Part shown: positions 45,547 to 57,307 of the stretch, one piece after another
Layout: each line of letters begins with the position of its first letter
How positions within the stretch are numbered: position 1 is the first letter of the stretch
Assembly (NCBI GenBank): GCA_026214975.1
Contig: CM047806.1
Location: forward strand, 101,971,897 to 102,035,896
Reading direction: 5' to 3'
DNA length: 64,000 nucleotides
Origin: Gentiana macrophylla
Taxonomy: Eukaryota; Streptophyta; Magnoliopsida; Gentianales; Gentianaceae
Program-made: the position numbers and the translations under genes
The notes under the pieces: model-generated
Told to the model about the DNA's origin: nothing
What the model saw: only the letters and a program-made list of their open reading frames with translations
The model's database searches: none

Positions 45547-47166
45547 ACTTGTTCGGTAAAAACACGTTTTAATATTTATAATACCGACACACCCCAAGTA
45601 TAAGGATCTGTAGTAAAGGATGTTATCGGGTCGTCCTAAGGGAATGGAATGTTTATCGAACTCTAGTATAAATCTATATCGATTATGTCACAATTATCTA
45701 CCTAAACTAAGGTTGAAACTAACTAAAAGATAAAACTATTAACTAACCTAAAATCGAAAACAAAAGCGAGCGAAAGCAGACAAATTGGACGAAATTCGAT
45801 TTAATGAGCGAACGTCTGGAAAGCGAAATCATCGGACGGCGGCCTGCGCTATTGCGGACGAACGTTCAACTACTGAACGAAAGGAAAAGTGCGAGAAAAC
45901 GACAAGAAATTAGGGTTTATAAAACTAGAATTTAAACTAAACTTAATCTAAACGATTTGATTAAAACAATTAAAGGAAAACACAGCGAGGCAACGAATCC
46001 ACCCGTCAACAAACAACCCCCAACTAGATGGTGATTAAAAAGACATAGTTTTTAGTAGTGATTTTTCACGAACTCGATCAAATATCTTCAATCAAATTTC
46101 TAAGGTTTCGTTTATCTTTTCAAACAAACTAAACATGCAATCAAAATGAAATCACGAGATTGTTTCCAAACTCTTACTCAACTAATCATGCATAATCTCT
46201 TAAAACACAATTAATTGCATTACTTTGAACAAAATAGAACTTCAAATAATATGCTTTCATATAATCATTCAAGCATAAAATAAACCTAGATCGTTTCATC
46301 AAATCTTAATTCAACAAAACTTAAACAATACAAAATAGATCCAAAGTAATGAAAAACTATGAATTACTCACTACTCATCTAGTATCGAACTCCTCTAGTT
46401 GGTTGTGTTGTTGATGAGCTTCCTCCGTCGACTCACTCGCAAGAGCTTTTAGCCAACAATCATGTTGGACAAGATTGTTGGATAGGAGAAATTCATCTCT
46501 ATGGAATTAGGGTTCTCTCGCGCAGACTTTTTGGTGTGAAAGTGCGATCTCAATGATGTGGTAGTCGTGTATGTAATTAGGGTTGGGCCTGCGGTATTTA
46601 TAGGAATTTGATGTCGGCCGCTTCAAGATGGCGGGTTGGGCGCCCGTTTGAATATCCGGACGCTCGTCAGAAACTTCGGACGGAGCCGGGCGCTAGTTTA
46701 GCCAACGTCTGAAGACTCATACGTAAAATACGATTACGACGCTACATGGGCGCCGATTCACTTCGGGCCTTCGTTCAAGATCGGTGGGCGCCCGTCCTGG
46801 AATGGACGGGATGCGAGCCTTCATTTGGACTGTTTTGAGGTCGGATTTCTTCATCTTTATCCAATTTCTTTGAGCCAATTCCTACTCTATCTTGAATAAT
46901 TCGACTTGAGCTTCATTAATCCACTTATAGCACTCGAAATTAAGCCTCCTAAAGGATAAATAAACATTGCAAAATGTAATAAAACTCAAATAATAATAAT
47001 TCCATTAATTTAACACATAAAATAGTCAATTTTGCAAATAACCATATTAAAATCATCCTTACTAAATAATTACACTTAAACCCTTAATTCTCATGTAAAT
47101 TATGCAAATGCGGGGAAATAATAATGAAATATAACCCTTAATAATCATATAAATATGGCCTTAACA
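45547..47166 (-). repeat. 5' LTR of the nested gypsy (1,620 bp)
   Basis: In plus coordinates it begins ACTTGTTCGGTAAAAACACG after the primer site and ends ATATGGCCTTAACA against the CAAAG duplication. GC-rich motif blocks at 45,780-45,900 and 46,615-46,815 contain GACG/CGTTC half-sites. Confidence 0.93.
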
Positions 47167-47171
47167 CAAAG

Positions 47172-47898
47172 ACTGCCAAAGAGGCATGGGAGAAGCTTCA
47201 AACTTCCTATAAAGGGGCAGATCCAGTCAAGAAAGTACGTCTTCAAACCTTAAGAGCTGAGTTCAAGCTTTGCATATGAAAAGAAGGAGAAGTCGTCTCC
47301 GACTATTTCTCTGAGAGTATTAACCATTACTAATCAACTAAAGAGGAATGGTGAAAAGCTCAATGACGTAAAGATGATGGAAAAGATTCTTCGATCGCTA
47401 AATCCCAAGTTCGAGCATATTGTTGCTATCATCGAAGAAACTAAGGACTTGGAAGCCATGACTATAGAACAACTCTTGGGTTCCTTACAAGCTTATGAAG
47501 AAAAGAAAAAGAAAAAGAAAAAGGAAGAGATTGTGGAACAACTCTTCAAGACTCAAGTTAATCCAAGAAAGGAAACAAGCAATCATAGTGAAAGTCAACA
47601 CATTCGCCACCAGGGATATTGTAGAGGCTGCGGTCGAGGACGAGGACGTGGACAAGGATATGGACAACGTCGACAATCGATTGACGACAACGACAATTTT
47701 CAATGGGGAGGAACTCCATCACGAGGACGTGGAAGAGGCAACTCAAGATCAAGGAATGATAAGTCATATGTGATGTGTTATAATTGTGAAAAACCTGGTC
47801 ACTATGCCTCCGAATGTAGAGCTCCTAAAATTAATAGAGTTGAAGAAAAGGCCAACTATGTTGAAGAAGAAATCAAGAAGATGGTACTCTACTTCTAG
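47172..47898 (+). pseudogene. Copia gag, part 2, with zinc knuckle
   Basis: Resumes the gag interrupted at 35,840: AKEAWEKLQTSYKGADPVKK and [20 protein letters not shown], with a frameshift near 47,280. A lysine-rich stretch is followed by an [13 protein letters not shown] arginine-glycine region and the CCHC knuckle [14 protein letters not shown] (about 47,779-47,820). The piece ends at 47,898. Confidence 0.93.
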
Positions 47899-49230
47899 CT
47901 TACAAAGGCCATGAAATTGGAGAAGGATGGTACTTGGATACCGGTGCAAGCAATCATATGTGTGGGAGAAAAAGCATGTTCATGGAGCTTGATGAATCTG
48001 TGAACGGGAATGTATCCTTTGGAGATGACTCTAAAATAGCAATGAAAGGCATAGGTAAAATTCTTATCCGATTGAAGAATGGACAACATCAATTCATCTC
48101 CAATGTCTATTATGTCCCAAACATGAAGATCAACATCTTGAGTCTTGGGCAACTTTTGGAGAAAGGTTATGATATTCACTTAAGAGATAATAACCTTTCT
48201 ATACGAGACAAAGCAGACAACTTAATTGCTAAGGTGCCGATGACAAGGAATAGGATGTTTGTGATAAACATTCAAAACGATGTTGCAAAGTGTCTCAAGG
48301 CATGCTACAAAGATGCATCTTGGCTTTGGCATCTTCGATATGGGCATCTCAATTTTGGAGGTCTAGAGTTGCTCTCCAAAAAGGAGATGGTGAGAGGATT
48401 ACCCAGCATTCGTCATCCCGATCAAGTATGTGAAGGGTGTCTACTTGGAAAACAATTTAGGAAAAGTTTTCCGAAAGAATCCACTTCAAGAGCTCAAAAG
48501 CCACTAGAACTCGTACATACAGACGTGTGTGGTCCAATCAAACCAAGCTCTCTTGGTAAGAGTAACTATTTCCTCCTCTTCATCGATGATTTTTCAAGAA
48601 AAACATGGGTGTATTTCTTGAAGCAAAAATCGAGGTCTTTGAGATGTTTAAGAAATTTAAAGTCGCCGTGGAAAAGAGAGTGGCTCAGAGATCAAAGCCT
48701 TGAGATCTCGATCGGGAGGAGAATTCACCTCAAATGAATTTCAAGAGTTTTGTAGTGCAAATGGAATACATCGGCCATTGACGGTTCCAAGGTCCCCAAC
48801 AAAATGGAGTCGCGAAAGAAAGAATAGAACAATCCTTGATATGGCGAGGAGTATGCTCAAAAGCAAGAGACTTCAAAAGGAGCTCAGGCGAGAGGTCATT
48901 GCATCTGCAGTGTACTTGTCAAATCGGTCACCAATAAGTAGTGTATGGGGCAAGACACCACAAGAAGCATGAAGTGGGAGGAAGCCTGAGTCTCTCTCAT
49001 CTACGAGTTTTCGGGAGCATAGCCCATGTTCACATACCTGACGAGCATAGAAGAAAGTTGGATGATAAAAGCGAGAAGTATATTTTCTACCGATTACGAC
49101 TCCAACATCAAAGGATACAAGCTTTACAATCCGAATACTAGAAAAACAATCATTAGTCGAGATGTTATATTTAATGAAGAAGAAGAATGGGATTGGGAGA
49201 CATGTGAGGATGACTAAAACTTCTTCCCTT
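47899..49230 (+). pseudogene. Copia protease and integrase (nested-host element)
   Basis: Protease active site in [20 protein letters not shown] (about 47,930). GAG-pre-integrase [20 protein letters not shown] and [15 protein letters not shown]. Integrase core with first Asp in [14 protein letters not shown], second near [17 protein letters not shown] (the expected SDRGG-type Asp is altered to RSGG) and VPRSPTKWSRERKNRTILDM, where the usual PQQNGVAER is disrupted. Frameshifts at about 48,630, 48,970 and 49,090. Confidence 0.88.
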
Positions 49231-49439
49231 ACATTGATGAGGACGACATGGAGCAACGAAGAGAGGAGCCCACTACCCCTCCAAACTTTCACCAGCTTGC
49301 AACTACCCAAGAAGACGTATTGTCATCAAATGAAAGCTCGTAAGAAAGAACTCCATGCTTTAGAGTCTACAAGAAATATATGAGGTAACAGAAAACCAAA
49401 ATGATCTTACCTTATTTTGCCTTTTTTTGATTGATTGTG

Positions 49440-50965
49440 AGCCAATGGACTTTGAAGAGGCGGCGAGAGCCAAAATCGTAAAGACGCAATGGATGAAGAA
49501 ATAAAGGCAATTAAGAAGAATGATACTTGGGAGTTAGCTACACTTCCAAAAGGTCACAAGGCGATCGGTGTGAAGTGGGTATATAAAACAAAGAAAAATG
49601 CCAAAGAAGAAGTTGAAAGATATAAGGCGAGATTAGTGGCAAAAGGGTATAGTCAAAGAGCCGGCATCAACTACGAAGAGGTTTTTGCTCCCGTTGCTCG
49701 ACTAGAAATCAGAAGACTAATCATTTCTTTGGCGACTCAAAATAGGTGGAAAATACATCGATGGATGTAAAATCATCTTAAGTAAATGGAAATCTTGAAG
49801 AAGAAGTGTATATTCAAAGAACCACCCGGTTACGAATTCGAGGAAGTGAAGACAAAGTTTTGAAGTTAAGAAAGGCACTTTATGGGCTAAAACAGGCTCT
49901 CGAGCATGGAATAGCCGCATAGACAAGTATTTTCAAGAGAAAGGCTTTAAGAAGTGCCCATACGAGCATGCTCTCTATGTTAAAAGAAAAGGCGAAAACA
50001 TTCTAATAGTTTGCCTATATATGGACGATCTGATCTTCACCGGCAACAATCCGAAAATGATTGAGGAGTTAAAGAAGGATATGGCCAAAGAATTTGAGAT
50101 GACAGATATTGGACTAATGGCATATTATCTTGGCATTGAAGTAAAACAAGAGGATCATGGAATCTTCATCTCACAAGAAGGATACACAAGAGAGATTCTC
50201 AAAAGGTTCAAATTGGAAAATTGCAAGCCAAGTAAGTACACCGATAGAGTGTGGAATCAAGTTGTCAAAATACGACAAATCGGAGAGAATAGACCCACAC
50301 TCTTTAAGAGCATGGTTGGAAGTTTACGGCACTGACTTGTACAAGACCCGACATTCTCTATGCGGTTGGAGTAATCGATCGTTACATGGAGAATCCAACA
50401 ATAACTCACCGGGAAAGTGCAAAGAGAATTCTCCGGTATCTCAAAGGAACGAAAGATTATGGATTATACTATTCGGTTTCGCATACAAGTACAAGCTTGT
50501 GGGTTTCTGATAGTGATTGGGCTTTGAGATGTGGATGACCGTAAGAGTACAACCGGCTTCACATTCTATATGGGAGACACCACTTTCACATGGATTTCAA
50601 AGAAACAACCGATAGTCACCCTTTCTTCATGTGAAGAAGAATATGTAGCTGCTACCTCATGTGTTTGTCATTCAGTTTGGCTATGAAATCTGTTAAAGGA
50701 GTTGGGTTTGGCACAAGAAGATCCAACTACTATTCGCGTGGATAACAAGTCAGCTATAACTTTGGCCAAAAACCCAGTCTATCATGATTGAAGTAAGCAT
50801 ATTGATACGCGCTATCACTACATAAGGGAATGCATTGCAAGAAAGAATGTGCAAGTGGAGTATGTGAGACACATGATCAGGTGGCAGACATCTTCACAAA
50901 ACCACTTAAGCAAGAAGTCTTTGTGAAGATGAGAAACTTGATTGGAGTAAAGAAAAATCAAGTTT
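49440..50965 (+). pseudogene. Copia reverse transcriptase and RNase H (nested-host element)
   Basis: RT begins MDEEIKAIKKNDTWELATLP and continues KARLVAKGYSQRAGINYEEV and FAPVARLEIRRLIISLATQN. After a frameshift (about 49,765) the catalytic YMDDLIFTGNNPKMIEEL is intact at about 50,018. RNase H is recognisable in pieces (KKQPIVTLSSCEEEYVAATS, DPTTIRVDNKSAI, then VADIFTKPLKQEVFVKMR) and ends near 50,965, just before the purine tract. Confidence 0.9.
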
Positions 50966-50974
50966 AAGAGGGGG

Positions 50975-51354
50975 TGTTGAAATGTAAACTTGATTTTGAG
51001 CCTTAATTTCTCAAAGAGTCCAAAATTAAATAGGCCTTAAGGTCCAAGTTCTAGAAACTTGTATGAGTCAATCTAGAATTATATTGTATGATGTACTTGT
51101 GTGGAGAATTCTAGAGAGTTAATAAATTATCTTGTATGTAAGACACTAGAATAAGGTAGTAAAAGAATAAGGTGGAGGACTCTAAAAATAATCATAGTTG
51201 AAGACTAGTACTATAAATAGGACCCAAGCCATAGTGTTTGTATCAAGCAAAAAGTCAAGAAGTTTTGAAGTAAGAAAAGAAGTCTCTTCCATCAAATCTT
51301 CCTACCGTCTTCCACTCTCAAATACTTCTCCATTAATAATATCTCATTCCAACA
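50975..51354 (+). repeat. 3' LTR of the nested-host Copia (380 bp)
   Basis: Starts TGTTGAAATGTAAACTTG after GAGGGGG and ends CTCATTCCAACA, then the GTTTC flank and UPS intron sequence. Confidence 0.95.
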
Positions 51355-52224
51355 GTTTCTTCATATGACAATCGGTTCTTCCTTTATGCGTGATTTGTTA
51401 GGTATTTGGGAAGAGCACTTTTCTTGGTTTGGGAATAGTTTTCTTGCCGGAGTTTGTTTTTCTCTATTCTCTCCGGCATTCAACATGGCAACTAATGATC
51501 AGTGGCACACTTTGAAAAAAGGGGTTCATCATTTAACTCTTTACACCGTTTTTTTTTACTTCTCGGTCTCTTGTTTCGTGCTTGCACTTATACTGAACAT
51601 CGGTTTCCTCTATCACCCTGTACTCAATGTACCTAAGTCCTCTTTTAAAGCATATCTTTCGGATTGGAATGGTAGAGGTTGGGCTTTTTAGCCGGCCTCC
51701 TTTGTGGTTTTGGAAATGGCCTCCAATTTATGGGCGCCAAGCGGCCGGATATGTTTGCGGCCGATCTTTGTCGTGAGACACCTCCCCAACCCCCTCTCCC
51801 TCTTGTTTTTCACTCTGGTTACGACAACAAGGGTACTAGAGGAACAACCCTTCGATGTGTCCTACGTTCATCAGTGGGGTCCGGTCCACTGTTATCCTTT
51901 TACAAAAGCGTAGTATTGTGAGGTAATTACATTGTAGAGATCTACGTTAGAGCGGATGTCGATGAGATAGCCACGCGTGTACAAATAAACAAAGAAAACA
52001 GTTTTGTCTTTTTTCTACACACGGCAGTCATCCGACGGTCCGTTCTAACAGAGACTCCATGTATCAGAATTTCCAGTATTGTGCATATATCCTTTTACTA
52101 TGATTCTGACAGCGAGGAATTACGTCGTGCTATCTGTGTTTTTGGCTGAAAAATTTGCAGGCTCTTCCACTTGTGAGCACTTTTTGGCATTGTTCATATG
52201 GCATCGTCCGGCCACCGGAAATGA

Positions 52225-52697
52225 ATCCCGAAGATTAGCAGAAGTGTGAAGTTTCCTGAAACACAAACTCCAAAAGTTGCAGAAGCTTCAACCAACATAT
52301 TGTAGCCGACATTACTGCAACTTTTAGAAATGATTTTTACTATTGTTCATACATAATCGTGAAGATAATACGTGCAGCTGTTGATTCAACGATAGCTGGC
52401 TAGTTTAGGAGAATTTGTTACACACGCGCAGAACGAAAAGAATGTGTTAAAATCTGGGCTTTTGTTGCATATGATTCCTTAATGTTGTTCTCTAAGCTTA
52501 TTTTGGAATCATAACTAAAGAAATATCTACACTTGTAAATAGTTTGAATCAATTTTACCGTAGATGTTTCATGCCGCCCGTCATGTTTACCGTACATTTA
52601 CAACGAAGAAATGATCCGACCATAGATTTGCCTTTTTGTTGTAAGTCAAAACAATATCGTTTTATCAGTGATAAGTGTATCGAAACACTTATCACTT
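52225..52697. other. Convergent 3' ends of UPS pseudogene and LRR-RLK
   Basis: Non-coding DNA between two genes read towards each other. It should hold both polyadenylation regions. From about 52,585 it is homologous to the flank at 33,955. Confidence 0.5.
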
Positions 52698-55600
52698 TTA
52701 CCCTCCACTCGAGGAATCCGTTTCAGAGGATCCTGATTCCAAGGGAGGGTTCGGGTTCTCTCTCTCATCCACTCTCACAAACCCGTCTCTTACTGCACGC
52801 AATTGCATCAATGCATCTGTTATTTGCATTCTTTCTTTTGCTAATTGAGCTGAACACGAAACCCCGATTCGAAAAACCGAAGTCAAGCAATTCACAAGTC
52901 TATGACTGTTCTGTCTTCCATTTTCTGGGTTGGCTAAGAGCTGAGGATCAGCTATCTTCATCACATGATCAGGAACAGCCATCTTCACGTAATTACGAAG
53001 GGAAAAGTTATGTTTAAACATGCTGTCTGTCGGTCTTTTCCCTGTGAACATCTCGAGCAACAGTATGCCAAAACTGTATACATCACCTAGTGTTGACACT
53101 CTTCCCCCCGCCCCGTATTCTGTAAATTTAAGAACATACAGGTTGTTAGTTTATCAAAGCATATTCTAGCACTAGCACTAAGATGAGGTGATTATCCACT
53201 TAAACAAAAGCCAACAATGTAGCACGAAGATTCTCACATATATATAATAATAATGGAGGTATTGAATAGCTTAGGAATGATGGTCACCTAAAGCAACATA
53301 TCCAACTGTTCCAATAATTCTGACTGTCATTGAGCGGGTTCGTGCTGATGTTTCATCAACAGGAAGTAAAAGAGACTTTGCAGATCCAAAGTCTCCAACC
53401 CGAGCACGAAGTTCATCGTTAAGAAGAATGTTGCTTGGTTTTATATCATGGTGAATAACTGGCATATCACAGCTATGATGAAGGTAAACTAATGCTGAAG
53501 CAACATCGATCGCAATGTTAAACCTCTGTATCAGATTCAACCTCTTAGGCTGTTGTGAGTCATTTGATGTGGGATGCAACCAGCTATCTAAGTCCCCGTT
53601 ACTCATGAATTCATATACTAAAGCTTTAAATTCATTGCGATTCAAATCTGTGCTACAGCAGGAGGTAATAATCTTTACTAAATTCGTGTGGCGGATACTC
53701 TTTAAAACTTCACACTCAGTCAAAAAACTTTTTTCAGCTCCTCTTTCTTGAAGGTTGATTACCTTTACAGCAACCACTTGATTACTAGAAAGAATGCCTT
53801 TGTAAACTGAACTGAATCTTCCCATACCAATCAAATTATTCGGAGAAAAACAATCAGTGGATTTACGAAGTTCAGCATAAGAGAGTTTAAGATAGCCTGG
53901 AGAATATGAAGGTGCCACAATAGGTATTGGCCCCGGAGAGTATGAAGTTCCCTTGATAGTTTTTGGCCAACATTGACAGACAAAGAAGTAAGCAACTAGC
54001 ATAAGAATAAGAATACCAACAGATGGAAGGATTAACACTATGGAAAACTTGACCTTGCCTTGACATTCAGATAAATGTAATGACCTTATACCTCCACACA
54101 AATTTTCATTCCCTTTGATTGAAAATAATGTAGCATTAATAAAGAGACCTTCTTTCGGCACTTGTCCTTCCAAGACATTGAAAGAAAGATTAAGGAACTG
54201 TATGAAAGGAAATGAGGTGAGATTTGGAGGGATTTGACCGGAAAGACAATTACCCGAAAGATCAAGAAGTTGAATGTTTTTCAGTAGCCCAAATGATGGT
54301 GGAATGCTGCTATTAAAAAGGTTGCCCTGAATGCTGAATAGCTGAAGGGTCACACATGAACTGATTGTGGATGGAATCCCCCCAAAGAACTTATTGTGTG
54401 AAATATCAAAGCTTATTAGATTCGTCAATCTACCTATTTCAAATGGCAAAGGTCCAGTAAGAAGATTATTCGACAAATTGAGATAATATGTCAGTGAGAA
54501 AAGGCTAAAAATCTGCTTATTAACAGTACCGGTGAGCCTGTTATATGAAAGATCCAATGCTAGCAATCTTGTACAATTACTCAAAGAAGCAGGTATGCCT
54601 CCTCCCAGCATGTTTTGTTGCATTTCGAGAATACTTAATAGAGCAATGTTACCAATGGAAGATGGGATTTCCCCAACAAATCTGTTATTTGACAGATAGA
54701 GGCCCTGTAACTTGGTGAGTTCCCCGATCGACTCATGTATAGTTCCCGTGAGACTATTCTCACTCAATGCCAATCTTTCCAGGTTTATTAAGCCTTTCCA
54801 GACAGCAGGTATCTCTCCAGAGATGTAGTTTCCGTCGAGCCTTAAAGACACGAGTGTAACAGAAAGATTTGCAATAGAACCAGGCAAAATACCACTATGA
54901 TTATTGTCATTCAAGTGCAAAATTTTGAGGTTAGTACAATTATTCAAGGAAGTAAGGAAGTTTAACCCATTACTTGTAAGAGAATTTCCACCAAAATCCA
55001 ACCTTTGCAACTGTTTAAGATTTCCCAAGTCCATAGGTATAAGCCCAGATAAAAAATTCCCACTTAAGTCTAGAATTACCAACACTGATATATTGCTCAT
55101 AGAAGCAGGAACAGATCCATGAAAATGGTTTTGTCCAAAAGAAAAAGTGTGAAGATTTGGGAGGTGAAAACCGAATTCCCATGGTAAAAAGCCACTTAAT
55201 TTGTTGGAAGTAAGCACAAGATGCTGAATGGAGGTGATATTATAAAGAAGCAAAGGTAAAGGACCAGACAAATTGTTAGAGGATAATTGAAGAACCTGCA
55301 AATTGGAAAGCTTACCCAATTCTTGTGGAATTATCCCTTCAAGATTGTTGAATGATAGACTCAACACCGTTAGAACAGACAGATTCCCAAGAGTAAATGG
55401 GATTGTTCCACTCAAATTATTTAGAGAAATATGCAGTTCATGAAGATTAGACAATGAACCAATTTCAGCAGGAATCGTACCAATAAGACCGTTTCTATCC
55501 AAATCAATAACACTAAGCTCAAGTAAAGAACTAAAATTTCTTGGGATTTTACCCACAAAAGAATTATTAGAAAGTACAAGACGCTGTAGATAATAAAGCT

Positions 55601-55992
55601 GACTGATTTCTTGAGGAATTGAGCCGACAAAAAAAGTTGTTCTCAAGGTTAAGATCCTTGAGAAAAGTAAGGTTGCCAATGGAAGAAGACAAGGTACCTC
55701 TAAATTCCAATCCTGATAAGTTTAGTCCCAAAACACTTTGGTGTTCATGATTGCAAGAAACACCTGTCCAATTGCAGAAATGGAGGGACTTATTCCAGGA
55801 ATCAAGAATTCCAAATGGGTCTTGAGAAATTTGATCCTTGATTGAAAGCAAAGCTTTCAATTGCAGGTCTTCTCCAGTTAGAGAACCAAGAAACTGGCTG
55901 CCTGCAGCATGTGAATACCATAACCTAGAGATGAAAAAGAGCAGTATAGGGAAACACATGAATGAGACTGGAATATTCACTTCAAACTTCAT
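52698..55992 (-). CDS. LRR receptor-like kinase, LRR-XII (EFR/Xa21-like), one frameshift
   Basis: Plasma-membrane receptor of the family that includes FLS2, EFR and Xa21, which sense microbial or other ligands. Exon 1 is 55,992-53,288 and exon 2 is 53,119-52,698; the 168-base intron starts GTGACC and ends with AG, and interrupts the activation segment as usual in this subfamily. Domains: signal peptide (about 1-32), LRR N-cap with CNWTGVSC, about 20 LRRs, a membrane helix (FSIVLILPSVGILILMLVAY), and a kinase with GMGRFSSVYKG, VAVKVI, HHDIKPSNILL, GDFGSAK and YSFGILLLEMFTGK. An extra base in a T7 run (plus-strand A7 at 55,635-55,641) splits the frame after LNLENNFF; without it the spliced length is 1,041 codons. 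It may be real or a sequencing error. HHD makes it a non-RD kinase. Confidence 0.93.
53120..53287 (-). other. Intron of the LRR-RLK gene
   Basis: 168 bases, phase 1, GT...AG on the minus strand. Joining the exons restores the frame (GCT TTA GAA TAC GGG), giving ALEYGAGGRVSTL where the family normally has APEYG. The part nearest exon 2 is duplicated at 34,533-34,638. Confidence 0.88.
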
Positions 55993-56147
55993 ACTTGGGA
56001 TAAGAGATCAGGCAGTACTTGTATTTTTAATTTTAAATGGCAAAAACATTCCTTTGTTAAAATTAAAAAAACAACAAATAAGTAAAAGATAACAAAAAAA
56101 AAAAATTTGCTATGGTTTGAATATTTACTATCACCACTGCCCCTCCC

Positions 56148-56185
<38 letters not shown>

Positions 56186-56300
56186 GCACTGCGATAAATA
56201 AATTTAAAACAAAATAGTGAATAATTCTAAAAAATTTAAGTCATGGTTGAAATAAGTCTGTGTACGGGTGCAAATTGCATAGAATTTGTGTTACAATTGG
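55993..56300 (-). promoter_or_regulatory. LRR-RLK upstream region with A34 run
   Basis: 5' flank of the kinase gene. It holds a 34-base A run (56,149-56,182; T on the coding strand) and a shorter A run at 56,092-56,105. No TATA box could be assigned with confidence. Confidence 0.5.
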
Positions 56301-56486
56301 GAGATGATTGGGCGCCCTTACAAAGTTCAATATTTTGCAGATGATGAAACTTATGGATGAAGAGTGCAATTGAAAAGAAAAGGAAAAAGACTGCAACTAA
56401 TTAAGATAGCAAGAGTACAGATGGATAACAACAACATCGGATCTCGATCCTTATCTACGCACCTCGCACAAATTCTCTGCTAATAA

Positions 56487-56575
56487 GATCAAAACGGTGT
56501 CGTTTTGATCCAAACGACGCCGCCTCACGATCGCGATGTAAAAAAGGAAAAAAAAAAAAAAAAATCAAGACAACG
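56487..56575. repeat. Inverted repeat GATCAAAACG-GTGT-CGTTTTGATC and relatives
   Basis: A 10-base perfect stem with a 4-base loop at 56,487-56,510, directly followed by AAACGACGCCG, and later AACGTCGTTT (about 56,571). Similar AAAACAACGTCGTTTTGG sits at about 34,021 and AAAACAATATCGTTTT at about 52,650, both beside the kinase 3' ends. Confidence 0.75.
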
Positions 56576-57305
56576 TCGTTTCATGAAAATGTCGGGTGCT
56601 CTTGAACTACGGTTATATTAGCAATTCATGGGTATGTCATTTATCACTTTTAAATAGTTTGTTCATTTATAAAAAATTACTTGCCAGTATGTGTTAGTGT
56701 TACCACTAAAATACGCAAATAATCTAGTCCAAGTCTAAACATAAAATTTACAACACACTTGTTTCAGGTTTATGTGGTTCACAATATTTATTATAAATAT
56801 AAGTTCAATGTTTTTGTTTGATAGGTTTCAACCACTGATGTTGTTGCACAAAACAGATTCACTTTTATTATCTTTTACTCTTCTTGATAATCTTTAAAGG
56901 TATATTTCTATTTTATTAATCTCTCCCCATTTTGTCAAAACATTTTTATACAATTTGTATCTTGATTTGTTGAAGAAATTACTTTGGTAAATGCACTTAT
57001 TATTGTAAGTCTTACGGCTTTCATTTTTTTGCAGAACATAATGGCAAATGTGTTATACATTTTTATTTAGTTTTCCATGTGTAATTAAAGTAAATACATA
57101 ACAAAAAAAATCTTATCAATATCTTATTAGCCTAAAAACTTTCATGTGAAAACAAGCACAAAAATATGTACCTTACTATTGTTACATACAATAATTATAA
57201 AATTGTAAAAATATACGATTTTAAGATTTTAACAAACGGGCCCAAACTCAAAAAAAGTATAATTGTCTTTTTAAACGACATCACATAATCTTCCTTTTAC
57301 ATACA
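56576..57305. other. AT-rich intergenic DNA
   Basis: No gene, repeat or TE end recognised. Confidence 0.4.
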
Positions 57306-57307
57306 TA

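Larger units (their letters stand above)
35841..47166 (-). mobile_element. Ty3/gypsy (Athila/Tat branch) element nested in Copia gag
   Basis: 11.3-kb minus-strand element with LTRs 35,841-37,469 and 45,547-47,166, tRNA-Asp primer site at 45,527-45,543 and purine tract AAGTGTGGGGGTGT against the 3' LTR (37,470-37,485). The target duplication is CAAAA (35,836-35,840) and CAAAG (47,167-47,171), one mismatch. In coding order (right to left): leader with palindrome array, gag, protease, RT, RNase H, integrase, then about 1.4 kb of untranslated region. The coding frames carry many small indels. Confidence 0.94.
35151..51354 (+). mobile_element. Ty1/copia retrotransposon in the UPS intron (host of a nested gypsy)
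   Basis: Two 380-bp LTRs (35,151-35,530 and 50,975-51,354), flanks GTTTT (35,146-35,150) and GTTTC (51,355-51,359), an initiator-Met primer site TGGTATCGGAGC (35,534-35,545) and purine tract AAGAGGGGG (about 50,966-50,974). Without the gypsy insertion it would be about 4.9 kb. By hand count the LTRs differ at about 11 of 380 positions. The coding region runs from gag at 35,571 to RNase H near 50,965. Confidence 0.95.
34698..52224 (+). pseudogene. Ureide permease (UPS family) 3' half, pseudogene split by retrotransposons
   Basis: UPS proteins are plant membrane transporters of allantoin and uracil-like compounds. Exon A (34,698-34,860) reads GTTLNYFLDE, then FPGVGCFLIAVCFGSAVHAS after one extra base. 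A GTGAGT donor follows, and exon B (34,978-35,078) joins in frame (KAKFGTEHFLLELENKRSIK). The next intron holds the 16.2-kb Copia insertion. Exon C (about 51,400-51,780) has AGVCFSLFSPAFNMATNDQW and LSDWNGRGWAF, then frameshifts at 51,688 and about 51,735 around GLLCGFGNGLQFMG. Exon D (52,161-52,224) reads ALPLVSTFW and, after an internal deletion, MASSGHRK and a stop, the family's usual ending. The 5' half is missing. Family identity is from memory of conserved motifs. Confidence 0.88.

Noticed and set aside
51365..51691. A stand-alone 108-aa membrane protein
   Set aside because: It is the frame of a ureide permease exon, with frameshifts and flanking exons identifying it as part of the UPS pseudogene.
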